A stretch of DNA of 64,000 nucleotides from Bacillota bacterium (GTDB lineage Bacteria > Bacillota_E > JAJZYS01 > JAJYTV01): positions 38,761 through 102,760 of the forward strand of contig JAJZVM010000012.1 of assembly GCA_021845645.1 (NCBI GenBank). Reading direction: 5' to 3'. The notes under the pieces were generated by a model, which worked only from the letters and a program-made list of their open reading frames with translations, did no database searches and was not told where the DNA came from. The number at the start of each line of letters is the position of its first letter. Positions within the stretch are counted from its first letter, which is position 1. Positions 1 through 9,345 of the stretch are shown here, piece by piece. The position numbers and the translations under genes are program-made.

Positions 1-825
1 GAAGCTCAGGACGGGCTGCCAGTGCACCAGGGCGGATGGCAGGGCCACGGTGAGCAGACGTGCCAGCACGCCGAACGCCGCCGCTTTAGTTCCCACCGAC
101 ATGAACGCGGTGACAGGCGTCGGCGCTCCCTCATAGACGTCCGGCACCCAGTTCTGGAACGGCACCAGAGCGAGCTTGAAGGCGAGACCGGCGATCACCA
201 GAGCCGCGCCCAGTTCGAGGTAGAGAGGCTGTGTGCCGACGTTCTGCAGGAGAGCCATCTGGATGCCCTGCAGCGTCACCGATCCCGTCGCTCCATAGAG
301 GAACGCGAGGCCGTAGAGGAAGATGCCCGAGGAGAAGGCGCCAATCAGCAGATACTTCATGGCTGCCTCGCCCGACTTCTCGCGGTGCCGCCGGAAGCCG
401 GAGAGAATGTAGAGCGGCAGCGACAGCACCTCGAGGCCGAGGAAGATGGACAAGAGCTCCACAGCCGATGTGAGCACGATCATGCCGATCGCCGCCCAGA
501 GCACTAGCGCTACGTAGTCCGCGCCCGGTTCCACCTCGCGCAGGCCCAGCAGCAGTCCGGCGAAGGCGGAGATGAGGATGGCGGCGTCCATCGCAAGGGA
601 GAAGTGGTCCGCGACGATCGCTCCGCCGAACGACACCTGCAGGTGACCCTGCCATAGCACCGGGAGGGTTCCGAGCGCCACCAGCACGCCGATGGCGCCG
701 AAGTAGTTCAGCCATGGGCTGTGCTTCTCGTGCAGGAACAGTGCGATCAGCAGCACGAGCACGGATGTCACGAGCAGGACGATCTCCGGCAGGATGCCAA
801 GAGGATTGATGACAGGGAAGTTCAC
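1..825 (-). CDS. nuoN: NADH-quinone oxidoreductase subunit N (partial)
   Basis: This is a membrane-arm subunit of complex I, one of the Mrp-antiporter-like proton channels. The reading frame runs 275 codons from a GTG at 825 to the window edge with no stop, so the C-terminal part is missing. The translation is strongly hydrophobic and contains the family segment YEGAPTPVTAFMSVGTKAA, which includes the proton-channel lysine region. The GTG overlaps the TGA of nuoM by four bases (GTGA), so translation is probably coupled. It is the last gene seen in the nuo operon. No ATG-initiated ORF covers the gene, and this start was chosen by reading the frame from the nuoM stop. Confidence 0.93.
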   Translation of the reverse strand, partial: MNFPVINPLGILPEIVLLVTSVLVLLIALFLHEKHSPWLNYFGAIGVLVALGTLPVLWQGHLQVSFGGAIVADHFSLAMDAAILISAFAGLLLGLREVEPGADYVALVLWAAIGMIVLTSAVELLSIFLGLEVLSLPLYILSGFRRHREKSGEAAMKYLLIGAFSSGIFLYGLAFLYGATGSVTLQGIQMALLQNVGTQPLYLELGAALVIAGLAFKLALVPFQNWVPDVYEGAPTPVTAFMSVGTKAAAFGVLARLLTVALPSALVHWQPVLSF

Positions 826-2321
826 TTGACCTGCACCTCCGACGTCACGGTAGACGGCCCCTGTGCCGTCGCCCGCACCGATTGCGAGACATGCGTGAGG
901 GCAGGTCCGATGGCCTTGGTGATGGCGTCCGGGTAGAAGCCGAAGAACACCATTGCCAGGATCAGCGGCGCGATCAGGGCGATCTGCCCGCCTCTGATCT
1001 CAGGTCTTTCACCAGGCGCCCCTGCCGGCGCTCTCGGCGTGCCATGGGCAACCTTCTGGAACAGACGGATGAAGTACGCCGCGGAGAGGATGACGGCAAT
1101 GACCGCGATCCAGGCCCAAACGGCGTGCGTCAGGTAGATGCCGGTGAGCAGGGTGATCTCGCCTGCAAAGCCTTGGAGTCCGGGCAGGCCGAGACCGGTC
1201 AGCACTGCTATCAGGAAGAGGCCGGCCAGTATCGGGCCTCTGGCCTCAAGGCCGCCGAGCGCTTCAAGATCTCGCGTGCCCTGTCGCTCCTCGATCAGAC
1301 CGAAGAGCAGGAAGAGGCCGGCCGCGTAGATTCCGTGGTTGAACATCTGCAGAACGGCGCCCTGCAGGCCGGTGTAGCTCAGGGCCGCGATGCCCAGCAG
1401 GACGAGCCCGAGGTGCGAGAGCGAGGAGTATCCGATGACGAGCTTCCCGTCGCGCTGCGCCAGGGCCACGAACGCGCCGTAGAGGATGCTGATGAGGGCC
1501 AGGACGCCCAGAGCGGGCGCAAACCGCTGCGCCGCCGTCGGCAAGATCGGAAGGGCGATGCGAAGGAAGGCATAGAGCGCTGTCTTGGAGAGAACCGACG
1601 ACAGCATCGTCGTGACAGGTGCCGGAGCCTCCGCGTACGCCTCTGGCATCCAGCTGTGGAACGGGAATGCCGGGATCTTCACCATGAAGGCGAAGGCGAA
1701 CGCGGCAAAGAGCCACATCTGCGTCGAGACCGGCAGGCTGAGGTGCGTCAGTGTGGCAATCGAGAAGCTCCAGCTGCCGAACTGCAGGAAGGCCTCATAG
1801 CCCAGCACCACAACCGCTGCCAGCATCAGAAGGCTCGGCACCAGGGAGTAGATGAGGAACTTGATCGCGGCCCTCTGTCGCCGGGGTCCGCCGTAGCTGG
1901 CGATCAGGATGTAGGCCGGGATGATCATGGCCTCCCAGAAGACGTAGAAGACGAAGAGGTCAGCCGCCAGGAACACCCCTAGGGCCGTCGCTTCGAGCAG
2001 CAGGAAGAGCACGTAGTACGTGCGGTCCCTCGCCGGGGTCCAGGCGATCGCCACCGCCGAGACGAGGGTCGTCAGGATCACGAGGACGAGTGACAGTCCG
2101 TCCAGTCCCAAGGCCCAGTTGACACCCCAGGCGCCGATCCAAGGCACGCTGATGAGGGTGCCGTACCCTGCGCCGTGGCCGTAGGCGGCCGGGATCAGAT
2201 AGAGCGTCAGCAGGAACGTGAGGACGGCCACTCCGAACGCCGTCCAGCGTGCGGCCTTGGCAGGCAGCAGGAGCAGGAGGAGAGCGCCCAGGACCGGCAG
2301 GAAAAACAGCACTTCCAGCAT
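822..2321 (-). CDS. nuoM: NADH-quinone oxidoreductase subunit M
   Basis: NuoM is an antiporter-like, proton-pumping subunit of the complex I membrane arm. The protein is about 499 residues with some 14 hydrophobic segments. It shows the family motif SWMPEAYAEAPAPVTTMLSS and a lysine/histidine-bearing middle helix region. The frame stays open to a GTG at 2330, but the ATG at 2321 sits about seven bases after an AGGAGG Shine-Dalgarno, while the GTG overlaps that site, so 2321 is preferred. It follows nuoL closely and overlaps nuoN by four bases. Confidence 0.96.
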   Translation of the reverse strand: MLEVLFFLPVLGALLLLLLPAKAARWTAFGVAVLTFLLTLYLIPAAYGHGAGYGTLISVPWIGAWGVNWALGLDGLSLVLVILTTLVSAVAIAWTPARDRTYYVLFLLLEATALGVFLAADLFVFYVFWEAMIIPAYILIASYGGPRRQRAAIKFLIYSLVPSLLMLAAVVVLGYEAFLQFGSWSFSIATLTHLSLPVSTQMWLFAAFAFAFMVKIPAFPFHSWMPEAYAEAPAPVTTMLSSVLSKTALYAFLRIALPILPTAAQRFAPALGVLALISILYGAFVALAQRDGKLVIGYSSLSHLGLVLLGIAALSYTGLQGAVLQMFNHGIYAAGLFLLFGLIEERQGTRDLEALGGLEARGPILAGLFLIAVLTGLGLPGLQGFAGEITLLTGIYLTHAVWAWIAVIAVILSAAYFIRLFQKVAHGTPRAPAGAPGERPEIRGGQIALIAPLILAMVFFGFYPDAITKAIGPALTHVSQSVRATAQGPSTVTSEVQVK

Positions 2322-2333
2322 TCCCAGCACCTC

Positions 2334-4211
2334 CTACTGCACCAGAGTGAGGTAGGCCACGATGGCCACGCCGCCGATCAAGACCGCAAGTCCGTAGCGC
2401 CGCAGGAACCCGTCCTGGAGTGGCGCGAGCGCTTCACCCCAGGCCTTGACCAGCGCCGCGATGCCCATCACGATGCCGTCCACGACGACCCGATCGAAGA
2501 GATCGAGCACGATCGCGAGGCGGTCGGTCGTCCAGACGAGCGCCGCGTGGCCGATCTCGTCGATGTAGTACTTGTTGTAGAGCACCTTGTGCACGCCGCG
2601 CACGCCCTCGGGCAGCTCCGTGCGCACCTCGCCGCGCCCGAAGTAGAGCCAGGCGACGTAGATGCCGACGAGGACCAGCACCGCCGTGAGCGCCATGGCG
2701 CCCCAGTTCGGCGCGGCCGATGCCGCCGGGATGGCGCCGCCGGGATACTTGGCGAACACTGGGGCGAGCCACTGGTCGAAGAGGCTCCAGGCGCCAGGCA
2801 CGTTGAGGTATCCGCCGAACAGGGCGCCGATCGCGAGGACGATCAGCGGGATCGTCATCACCTTGGGTGACTCGTGCGGATGGCCATCGCCCCGATACTT
2901 GCCGTGGAACACCAGGAAGATGAGGCGGAAGATGTAGATGGCCGTGAAGAAGGCCGTCACGACACCGACCAGCCAGAGCCAGAAGTGTCCCGAGGCGAGT
3001 GCCTGCCCGAGGATCTCATCCTTGGAGAAGAACCCGGAGAAGAGCGGCACACCGGCGTTGGATGCTGCGCCGATCAGCATGGTCCAGTAGGTGATCGGCA
3101 AGAGCTTCCTGAGTCCGCCCATCTTGCGCATGTCCTGCTCGCCACTGACCGCATGGATCACGGAGCCGGCGGCCAGGAAGAGCAGCGCCTTGAAGAAGGC
3201 GTGCATCGTCAGGTGGAAGATGCCCGCGGCGTAGGCGCCGATGCCTACCGCCAGGAACATGTAACCGAGCTGCGACACCGTCGAGTAGGCGATGACGCGC
3301 TTGATGTCGTTCTGGGTGATGGCGATCGTCGCCGCGAAGAGCGCGGTGAAGGCGCCGATGCCCGCAATCCATTCGGCCGCGACCGGTGCGGCGTGGAAGA
3401 TCGGGTAGGCGCGAGCCACGAGGTAGACGCCCGCCGTCACCATGGTGGCGGCGTGGATCAGGGCCGACACCGGCGTCGGGCCCTCCATGGCGTCCGGCAG
3501 CCAGACGTGCAGCGGGAACTGCGCCGACTTGGCGGCTGCCCCGAGGTACAGGAGGAAGGCGATGAGCTCAACCTGGAAGGCGGTCAGCGAACTCACGTGG
3601 CTGAAGACGCCCGCGTAGCTCAGGCGCCCGATCGACATCACCAGGATGAAGATCGCCAGCATGATGCCGACATCACCTGCGACGTTCAGCACCAACGCCT
3701 TGCGGGCAGCCTTGACTGCGCTCGGGCGCTGATGCCAGAAGCCGATCAGGAGGTAGGACGCGAGACCCACTCCGCCCCAGCCGACGAGGAGGAAAATGAA
3801 GTTGTCTGCCCCTACGAGGAGCAGCATGGCGAGGGCAAAGAGGTTCAAGTAGGCGAAGAAGCGCTGGAAGTTCTCGTCGTCGTGCATGTAGCCGACGGAG
3901 TAGAGGTGGATGAGGAAGCCGACGAACGTCACGATCAGGAAGAATGTCGTCGACAGCGGATCGATCAGAAGGCCGAACTGCAGCTTCAACGCACCGGCGT
4001 GGATCCACTGCCAGTACACCGGATCGAAGCTGCGCTGCGCCGCCGGCAACTGCAGCAGGCGCCAGAATACGGAGAAGGCCCAGAGGAAGGCGGCGCCCAT
4101 GGCGCCCACGGTGACGTACGCGGTGGCCTTGCGGCCGATGCTCTTCCCCAGCACAGCCGCGATCAGGCTGCCCAGCGCAGGCAGTAGGAGGATAACGATT
4201 GCGTCTTGCAT
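2334..4211 (-). CDS. nuoL: NADH-quinone oxidoreductase subunit L
   Basis: NuoL is the distal antiporter-like subunit of complex I. In known structures it carries the long lateral helix along the membrane arm. The 625-residue product is of normal length. It is full of membrane segments and includes the typical stretch WLPDAMEGPTPVSALIHAAT, with a C-terminal amphipathic segment followed by a final membrane helix, as expected for the lateral helix. It starts at an ATG three bases after the nuoK stop and ends just before nuoM. Nothing suggests damage. Confidence 0.97.
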   Translation of the reverse strand: MQDAIVILLLPALGSLIAAVLGKSIGRKATAYVTVGAMGAAFLWAFSVFWRLLQLPAAQRSFDPVYWQWIHAGALKLQFGLLIDPLSTTFFLIVTFVGFLIHLYSVGYMHDDENFQRFFAYLNLFALAMLLLVGADNFIFLLVGWGGVGLASYLLIGFWHQRPSAVKAARKALVLNVAGDVGIMLAIFILVMSIGRLSYAGVFSHVSSLTAFQVELIAFLLYLGAAAKSAQFPLHVWLPDAMEGPTPVSALIHAATMVTAGVYLVARAYPIFHAAPVAAEWIAGIGAFTALFAATIAITQNDIKRVIAYSTVSQLGYMFLAVGIGAYAAGIFHLTMHAFFKALLFLAAGSVIHAVSGEQDMRKMGGLRKLLPITYWTMLIGAASNAGVPLFSGFFSKDEILGQALASGHFWLWLVGVVTAFFTAIYIFRLIFLVFHGKYRGDGHPHESPKVMTIPLIVLAIGALFGGYLNVPGAWSLFDQWLAPVFAKYPGGAIPAASAAPNWGAMALTAVLVLVGIYVAWLYFGRGEVRTELPEGVRGVHKVLYNKYYIDEIGHAALVWTTDRLAIVLDLFDRVVVDGIVMGIAALVKAWGEALAPLQDGFLRRYGLAVLIGGVAIVAYLTLVQ

Positions 4212-4214
4212 ATC

Positions 4215-4517
4215 CTACCCCTTCATCAGCGAGAGGTCGTCGACGTCCACGTGCTCGCGCTTGCGGAAGACCATGACGATGATCGCCAGACCGATCGCGA
4301 CTTCTGCCGCGGCGACCGTGATCACCAGGAACACGAAGATGTGCCCCGCCATGTTGAGATACTGCCTTGCGAAGGCCACGAAGCTGAGGTTCACGGCGTT
4401 CCACATCAGTTCCACCGCCATGAACATCTGCAGCGGGTTGCGCCGTGCAAGGACGCCTACGCCGCCGATGACGAACAGCACGGCGGAGAGGACAAGGTAG
4501 TAGCCGATCGGCACCAT
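4215..4517 (-). CDS. nuoK: NADH-quinone oxidoreductase subunit K
   Basis: NuoK is a small three-helix subunit (Mrp MnhC-like) at the base of the complex I membrane arm. The 100-residue product has three hydrophobic segments and the conserved acidic residues inside helices 2 and 3 (ELMWNAVNL and AAAEVAIGL) that belong to the proton path. The length is that of the family. It lies between nuoJ and nuoL with very short spacers. Confidence 0.96.
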   Translation of the reverse strand: MVPIGYYLVLSAVLFVIGGVGVLARRNPLQMFMAVELMWNAVNLSFVAFARQYLNMAGHIFVFLVITVAAAEVAIGLAIIVMVFRKREHVDVDDLSLMKG

Positions 4518-4530
4518 GAACTTCCCTCCC

Positions 4531-5043
4531 CTACTCCTGCTCGCGTCCGAGCACGACGACGCCGATGACTGCGACCAGCAGCACCACCGCCGTCAGCTCG
4601 AAGGGCAGAAGGTATCGCGTAAAGAGCGCCGTGCCGAAGGAAGCTATCGACCCGAAGCTTCCGCCTTGCGGACCGGCTAGGGTGCCGACCCAGCCCGCAC
4701 CGACAATGGAGTGCAGCACCAGCACGAAGAGGATGAGACCAAAGAGACCGGCGATCAGAGTCTGGTAGGCGAGGCGCAGGTGGCGCTCCTCCTTGGGTGG
4801 CTTGACGCCCGCCATCAGGAGCGTCACCACGAAGAGGAAGAGGACCATGACCGCCCCTGCGTACACGAGAACCTCTACGACAGCGAGGAACTCCGCGTGC
4901 AGCAGCAGGAAGAGAACACCGAGCGACAGCATCGTGAGCACGAGCGACAGGGCTGTATGCACCGGATTGCGCGTTGACACGACGCCGACGGCCCCCACAA
5001 CGGCCAGGACGGCTGCGATCCAGAAGACGACGGTGCTCAGCAT
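4531..5043 (-). CDS. nuoJ: NADH-quinone oxidoreductase subunit J
   Basis: NuoJ is a membrane subunit of complex I next to the quinone chamber. The product is about 170 residues with five hydrophobic segments, beginning MLSTVVFWIAAVLAVVGA. The frame extends upstream to 5073, but the ATG at 5043 follows an AAGGGGG ribosome site by seven bases, and the upstream codons do not look like a signal or a domain. It directly follows nuoH. In most operons nuoI would lie in between, but there is no room for it here. Confidence 0.95.
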   Translation of the reverse strand: MLSTVVFWIAAVLAVVGAVGVVSTRNPVHTALSLVLTMLSLGVLFLLLHAEFLAVVEVLVYAGAVMVLFLFVVTLLMAGVKPPKEERHLRLAYQTLIAGLFGLILFVLVLHSIVGAGWVGTLAGPQGGSFGSIASFGTALFTRYLLPFELTAVVLLVAVIGVVVLGREQE

Positions 5044-5062
5044 CCGAAGACCCCCTTGAGAA

Positions 5063-5085
5063 GGCCGGGGCACAGTGCCCCGGCC
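5063..5085. repeat. Hairpin in the nuoH-nuoJ gap, where nuoI normally lies
   Basis: A nine-base perfect stem (GGCCGGGGC with GCCCCGGCC) encloses an ACAGT loop in the 45-bp spacer between the nuoH stop and the nuoJ start. It has no T-run, so it is unlikely to be a strong terminator. It may be a transcript-processing site or the trace of the event that removed nuoI. Confidence 0.6.
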
Positions 5086-5088
5086 CCC

Positions 5089-6069
5089 TTAGCGTGCAAC
5101 GGCCACCCAGACGGCGGTCGCAAGCGTGTTGAGAAGGGCCACCGGCAGAAGCACTTTCCAGCCGAAGGCCATGAGGCGGTCGTAACGCAGCCGAGGCAGC
5201 GTCGCCCGCAGCCAGATGAAGAAGTACATGAACGCCGCGACCTTGATCAGGAACCAGATCTCCGGCGGCAGCCACGGACCGTGCCAGCCACCGAGGAAGA
5301 GTGTCGTTGCGAGACCGGATACCGTAATCATGTTGATGTACTCGGCCATCATGAACATGGCCCACTTGAGACCCGTGTACTCCGTGTGGTAACCAGCCAC
5401 GAGCTCGTTCTCCGCTTCCGGCAGGTCGAAGGGAGTGCGGTTCGTCTCGGCGACCATCGTGATCACGTAGATGATGAAGCCGACGATCTGCGGCACGATG
5501 AACCACAGGTGGTACTGCTTCGCGATGATCGTGTTGAGATCGGCGGATCCCGCCGCGAGCAGAACGCCCGTCACTGCAAGGCCCATCGCCAGTTCGTAGG
5601 AGATGATCTGCGCCGTCGAGCGCAGACCGCCGAGCAGGCTGTACTTGTTCGCCGAAGCCCAGCCACCGAGGATCAGTCCGTACACGCCGAGCGATGTCAC
5701 GGCGAAGATGAAGAGGATGCCGATATTCGGCCCGCCGATCTCCATCGGCACCGTCTGGCCGAAGATGTGGATCGGCGGTCCCCACGGAATGACCGCAAAC
5801 GCCACCAGCGCCGCCGTCAGGGAGATGAGCGGCGCAAGGAGGTAGATGAAGCGGTCCGCCGCGGTCGGAATGATCTCTTCCTTGAATACCAGCTTGAGTC
5901 CATCTGCCACGAACTGCATGACACCGGCGGGCCCCAGGCGGTTCGGCCCGGGCCGGAACTGGAAGCGAGCCAGCACCTTGCGCTCGATCCATGTCATCAA
6001 GCCGAACGCGGAGAGCAGCAGCACGGCCGTGATCAGGCCCTTGACCAAGATGAGAATGACTGTGAGCAT
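5089..6069 (-). CDS. nuoH: NADH-quinone oxidoreductase subunit H
   Basis: NuoH links the peripheral arm to the membrane arm and forms much of the quinone-binding chamber. The 326-residue product has about eight hydrophobic segments. It shows the conserved cytoplasmic-loop motifs WIERKVLARFQFRPGPNR near the N-terminus and the acidic loop FDLPEAENELVAGYHTEY. It begins at an ATG one base after the nuoG stop, so the two are translated from one message. The protein is complete and typical. Confidence 0.97.
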   Translation of the reverse strand: MLTVILILVKGLITAVLLLSAFGLMTWIERKVLARFQFRPGPNRLGPAGVMQFVADGLKLVFKEEIIPTAADRFIYLLAPLISLTAALVAFAVIPWGPPIHIFGQTVPMEIGGPNIGILFIFAVTSLGVYGLILGGWASANKYSLLGGLRSTAQIISYELAMGLAVTGVLLAAGSADLNTIIAKQYHLWFIVPQIVGFIIYVITMVAETNRTPFDLPEAENELVAGYHTEYTGLKWAMFMMAEYINMITVSGLATTLFLGGWHGPWLPPEIWFLIKVAAFMYFFIWLRATLPRLRYDRLMAFGWKVLLPVALLNTLATAVWVAVAR

Positions 6070-6070
6070 T

Positions 6071-8068
6071 CTACTCTGCCCTCCCAGCGAGCTCCGCCTG
6101 CGGCCCGAGCGAGCGCAGGAACGGATCGGGTGTTACACCCTTGTGGTAGATGCTTGCCTGGACAGGTGCCCGCGCCACGGGTTCGTAGCCGCCCGTGGGC
6201 TGCGGTACTCCATCGCGGCGGTGCGCCTCGAACAGGGAAGGCAGTTCGGACCGGACGGCGGCTGCCGTCTCTTCCTGTCCCCAGGCGACCCCCAGGAGCT
6301 CCGCCATGAGCTGCCAGTCGTCGTAGACGCCGCTCGGGCGGGTCGCGCCGGCATAGTACCGCTGCGCACGCCCCTCCATGTTCACGAAGTGCCCATCCGA
6401 CTCGGCCCACGCAGCGAGAGGCAGAACCACGTCGGCGCGTTCCGTCAAGGCACTCGGCACCACCTGCGCCACAGCCAGGAACTTGAGCTGGCTCAAGGCC
6501 GACGCGACAAGCTCCTGGTCGGGGAACTCGTCGAGTTCCTGCGCCAGCAGGAACAGGCCGTCGAGCTCGCCCTTCGCGGCCGCCTCGAGCATCGACCTCG
6601 TGTCGAACCCACCCTCGCCGGGCACGAGACCCACCGCCTGGGCACCGAACGAATTGGCGAGACCACCCACCACCATGGTGTAGGTCTCACCGGAGCGCGC
6701 ATGGACGGCAGCCTCGATCGCGTCAGTCACGTCGTGTCCGCGTCCGCTCCAGATCATCAGCACTTTCTTCGCCTTGAGGAAGGCCTCGCCGACCTCACCC
6801 TCGCCCTTCGCGATCTGCGCTAGGGTCTGGGCGACGTTTCCCGTCATTACGTCTTGGTGGGGCATGTCGAGAAGACCCGTGCGCTCTGAGATGCTCACGA
6901 TGCGCAGGCCGCCGCGCGCAAAGCGTCGCAGCCGCAGGCTGAGCACCGGGGCCTCTTCGTTCAGTTCGGCGTCGAGCGCCAGCACAAGGTCTGCGTCGTT
7001 CACGTCGTCGATGCGGCCGACCTGTCCCGGCGCAATGGCCGTTGTCAGCGGCAGGACGCGGTGGTCGACGTTCCTCGATCCCAGCTTCTCTTCCATCCAG
7101 CGACGCATCAGGTACTGGGCCTCGAGCGAGCTGCGGCCCCCGCCAAGCGCACCGACCCGGCCCTTCATGCCGTTCCCGACAGCGGCGATCGCCTCGGGCC
7201 ATGACACCGGAGCGAGCCTGTCGCCACGGCGGATGAGGGGCTCGGTGACCCGGACGCCCTCGTGCACGAATCCGTACCCGAAGCGACCGCGGTCGCAGAG
7301 CCAGCCCCAGTCGATCTCCTCGTTGTCCCGCGACAGGATGCGCTTTACCTCGCCATGGCGCAGCGACAGCCGAATGTTGCAGCCGACTGGGCAGTGCGGG
7401 CAGATCGACTCGACCTCGTCGAGGTCCCACGGGCGGGCCTTGAAGCGGTATGGCCGCGACGTAAGGGCGCCGACGGGGCAGATCTCGATGGTGTTGCCGG
7501 AGAAGATCGAGTCGAAGGTGCGCCCTTCGGCGACGTCGACGACCGCGTGGCCGCCTCGGTCATGCAGTGTCAGCACAGGATCGCCGGCCACTTCCTGCAT
7601 GAAGCGAACGCAGCGCATGCACTGGATGCAGCGCTCCTGGTCGAGCTCGACGATCGGTCCGAGTGGCCGCGCCTTGTCGAGGTGGCGCTTGTGATCGGCG
7701 AAGCGCGTCAGGTTCGGCCCGTAGCGAATCGAGTTGTCCTGCAGCTCGCACTCGCCGCCCTTGTCGCAGACGGGGCAGTCGAGAGGATGATTCGCGAGCA
7801 GGAACTCGAGCACGCCCGCGTGCGACTTGCGCACCTCGTCGGTGTCCGTGTGGACGACCATGCCCTCCGCCACCGGGGTCGCACAGGCCGGCTGCAGCTT
7901 CGGCATCTTCTCGATGCGCACGAGACACATGCGGCAGGCCGCGACCGGATCCATGCGTGGATGGTAGCAGAAGACGGGAATGTCGATACCCGCCTGCTTG
8001 GCGGCGTCGAGGATCAACGTCCCGGGCTCGACCTGTACCTCCCGGCCGTCGATCGTAAGGGTAATCAA
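6071..8068 (-). CDS. nuoG: NADH-quinone oxidoreductase subunit G (Fe-S / molybdopterin-type)
   Basis: NuoG is the 75-kDa-type subunit that carries electrons through the peripheral arm. The N-terminal [2Fe-2S] domain has Cys34, Cys45, Cys48 and Cys62. A His/Cys cluster follows (HPLDCPVCDKGGEC, about residues 93-108), then CIQCMRC near 147-153 with CPVG near 197. A CPHCPVGC...C set near 223-261 matches the extra N7-type cluster. The rest resembles a molybdopterin oxidoreductase fold. The TTG start is supported by GGAGGT seven bases upstream and overlaps the nuoF TGA (TTGA). At 665 residues it is somewhat shorter than the E. coli protein. Confidence 0.95.
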   Translation of the reverse strand: MITLTIDGREVQVEPGTLILDAAKQAGIDIPVFCYHPRMDPVAACRMCLVRIEKMPKLQPACATPVAEGMVVHTDTDEVRKSHAGVLEFLLANHPLDCPVCDKGGECELQDNSIRYGPNLTRFADHKRHLDKARPLGPIVELDQERCIQCMRCVRFMQEVAGDPVLTLHDRGGHAVVDVAEGRTFDSIFSGNTIEICPVGALTSRPYRFKARPWDLDEVESICPHCPVGCNIRLSLRHGEVKRILSRDNEEIDWGWLCDRGRFGYGFVHEGVRVTEPLIRRGDRLAPVSWPEAIAAVGNGMKGRVGALGGGRSSLEAQYLMRRWMEEKLGSRNVDHRVLPLTTAIAPGQVGRIDDVNDADLVLALDAELNEEAPVLSLRLRRFARGGLRIVSISERTGLLDMPHQDVMTGNVAQTLAQIAKGEGEVGEAFLKAKKVLMIWSGRGHDVTDAIEAAVHARSGETYTMVVGGLANSFGAQAVGLVPGEGGFDTRSMLEAAAKGELDGLFLLAQELDEFPDQELVASALSQLKFLAVAQVVPSALTERADVVLPLAAWAESDGHFVNMEGRAQRYYAGATRPSGVYDDWQLMAELLGVAWGQEETAAAVRSELPSLFEAHRRDGVPQPTGGYEPVARAPVQASIYHKGVTPDPFLRSLGPQAELAGRAE

Positions 8069-9345
8069 CGCACTACCTCCCCCATCGGGCAGCCGCCCTT
8101 GGTGATGTGCGCCTCGTATTCGTCATGGAACAGCTTGAGCCCGGAGGCGAGGGCGCCGATCGCGGCGTCGCCCAGCGGGCAGAAGGTCTGACCGTCGATG
8201 TTGCTGCACAGGTCCGCAAGCGTCTCGAGGTCACCCGGACGGCCTTCGCCGGACTCGAGGCGCTGAAGCACCTGGTTGAGCCACATGGTGCCCTCCCGGC
8301 AGGGGGTGCACTTGCCGCACGACTCGTGCCGGTAGAACTCCATCAGGCGCAGGGTGGAGCCGACGATGCACGCCCGGTCGTCGAGCACGATGACTCCGCC
8401 GGAACCGAGCATGGTGCCAGCGGCCTGCAGGGACTCGTAGTCGAGCGGCGTGTCGAACTTGTCGGGCGTCAGGAAGGGCACGGAGGAGCCACCCGGAATG
8501 ACGGCCTTGAACTCGTGCCCCTCGGGCGGACCGCCGGCGATGTCGTACAGCAGTTCGCGCAGCGTAACCTTGCCGAGCTCCACCTCGTAGTTCCCTGGCC
8601 GGCGAACGTTGCCGGAGACGGAGAAGAGCTTCGTGCCGGCGCTGCGCTCGGTGCCGAGCTTCGCATACTCGGCGCCGCCCATCTGGATGATCGGCACCAC
8701 GGCCGAGAGCGTCTCGACGTTGTTCACGACGGTCGGCATGCTGTAGAGACCGGCGGTTGCCGGGAACGGCGGCTTGAGGCGCGGATTGCCCCGCTTGCCC
8801 TCGAGGCTCTCAAGCAGGGCTGTCTCCTCGCCGCAGATGTAGGCTCCGGCGCCTAGGTAGAGCGTAATCTCGACGCGGCGCCCCGATCCCAGCACGTTGT
8901 CGCCGACGTAGCCCTTGGCCCGCGCCTCTGCGATGGCGCGCTCGAGCACGGCGTAGCCCGTCTTGAACTCCCCGCGCAGATAGATGAATGCGTCCTCCGC
9001 GCCGATCGCGTAGGCGCTTGTGACAACGCCCTCGATCAAAAGGTGCGGGATGCGATAGATGATCTCCTGGTCCTTGCATGTGCCAGGCTCGGATTCGTCA
9101 CCGTTGCAGACGAGATAGCGCGTGCGGCCATCCTTCGGCAGGAAGCTCCACTTGCGCCCTGTCGGGAAGCCTGCACCACCGCGACCGCGCAGGTTCGAGG
9201 CCATGACCTCCTGCAGGACGGCATCGGGGGTCATGTCGAGGACGGCCTTGCGCAGCGACTGGTAGCCGCCGTGCTGCTCGTAGACCTCGATTCCGTCGAT
9301 GCCCGGGACGTCGATATTCTTGAAGAGAAGCCGCTTCTCAGGCAC
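8065..9345 (-). CDS. nuoF: NADH-quinone oxidoreductase subunit F (NADH/FMN-binding)
   Basis: NuoF oxidises NADH through FMN and passes electrons to the N3 [4Fe-4S] cluster. The glycine-rich NADH site RGRGGAGFPTGRKW lies at residues 53-66. The FMN segment NGDESEPGTCKDQEI and the cluster-binding SCGKCTPCREG with a later Cys in TFCPLGD are present. The 426-residue length is normal. The start is GTG with AGGAGG nine bases upstream, and it overlaps the end of nuoE by eight bases. Confidence 0.97.
   Translation of the reverse strand: MPEKRLLFKNIDVPGIDGIEVYEQHGGYQSLRKAVLDMTPDAVLQEVMASNLRGRGGAGFPTGRKWSFLPKDGRTRYLVCNGDESEPGTCKDQEIIYRIPHLLIEGVVTSAYAIGAEDAFIYLRGEFKTGYAVLERAIAEARAKGYVGDNVLGSGRRVEITLYLGAGAYICGEETALLESLEGKRGNPRLKPPFPATAGLYSMPTVVNNVETLSAVVPIIQMGGAEYAKLGTERSAGTKLFSVSGNVRRPGNYEVELGKVTLRELLYDIAGGPPEGHEFKAVIPGGSSVPFLTPDKFDTPLDYESLQAAGTMLGSGGVIVLDDRACIVGSTLRLMEFYRHESCGKCTPCREGTMWLNQVLQRLESGEGRPGDLETLADLCSNIDGQTFCPLGDAAIGALASGLKLFHDEYEAHITKGGCPMGEVVR

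Noticed and set aside
22..507. Plus-strand open frame opposite nuoN
   Set aside because: It is Arg/Gln/His-rich, lacks a ribosome site and lies opposite the clear NuoN sequence; a shadow.
131..715. Minus-strand 194-codon frame inside nuoN
   Set aside because: It is in another frame from the NuoN translation, which contains the family motifs, and is Arg/Gly-rich.
882..4187. Long plus-strand frames opposite nuoM and nuoL
   Set aside because: Their composition is that of antisense frames in GC-rich DNA (Asp/Glu/Arg/His-rich, few hydrophobic residues) and they match nothing.
5056..6309. 417-codon plus-strand frame opposite nuoH and nuoG
   Set aside because: Shadow of nuoH and nuoG, with no ribosome site.
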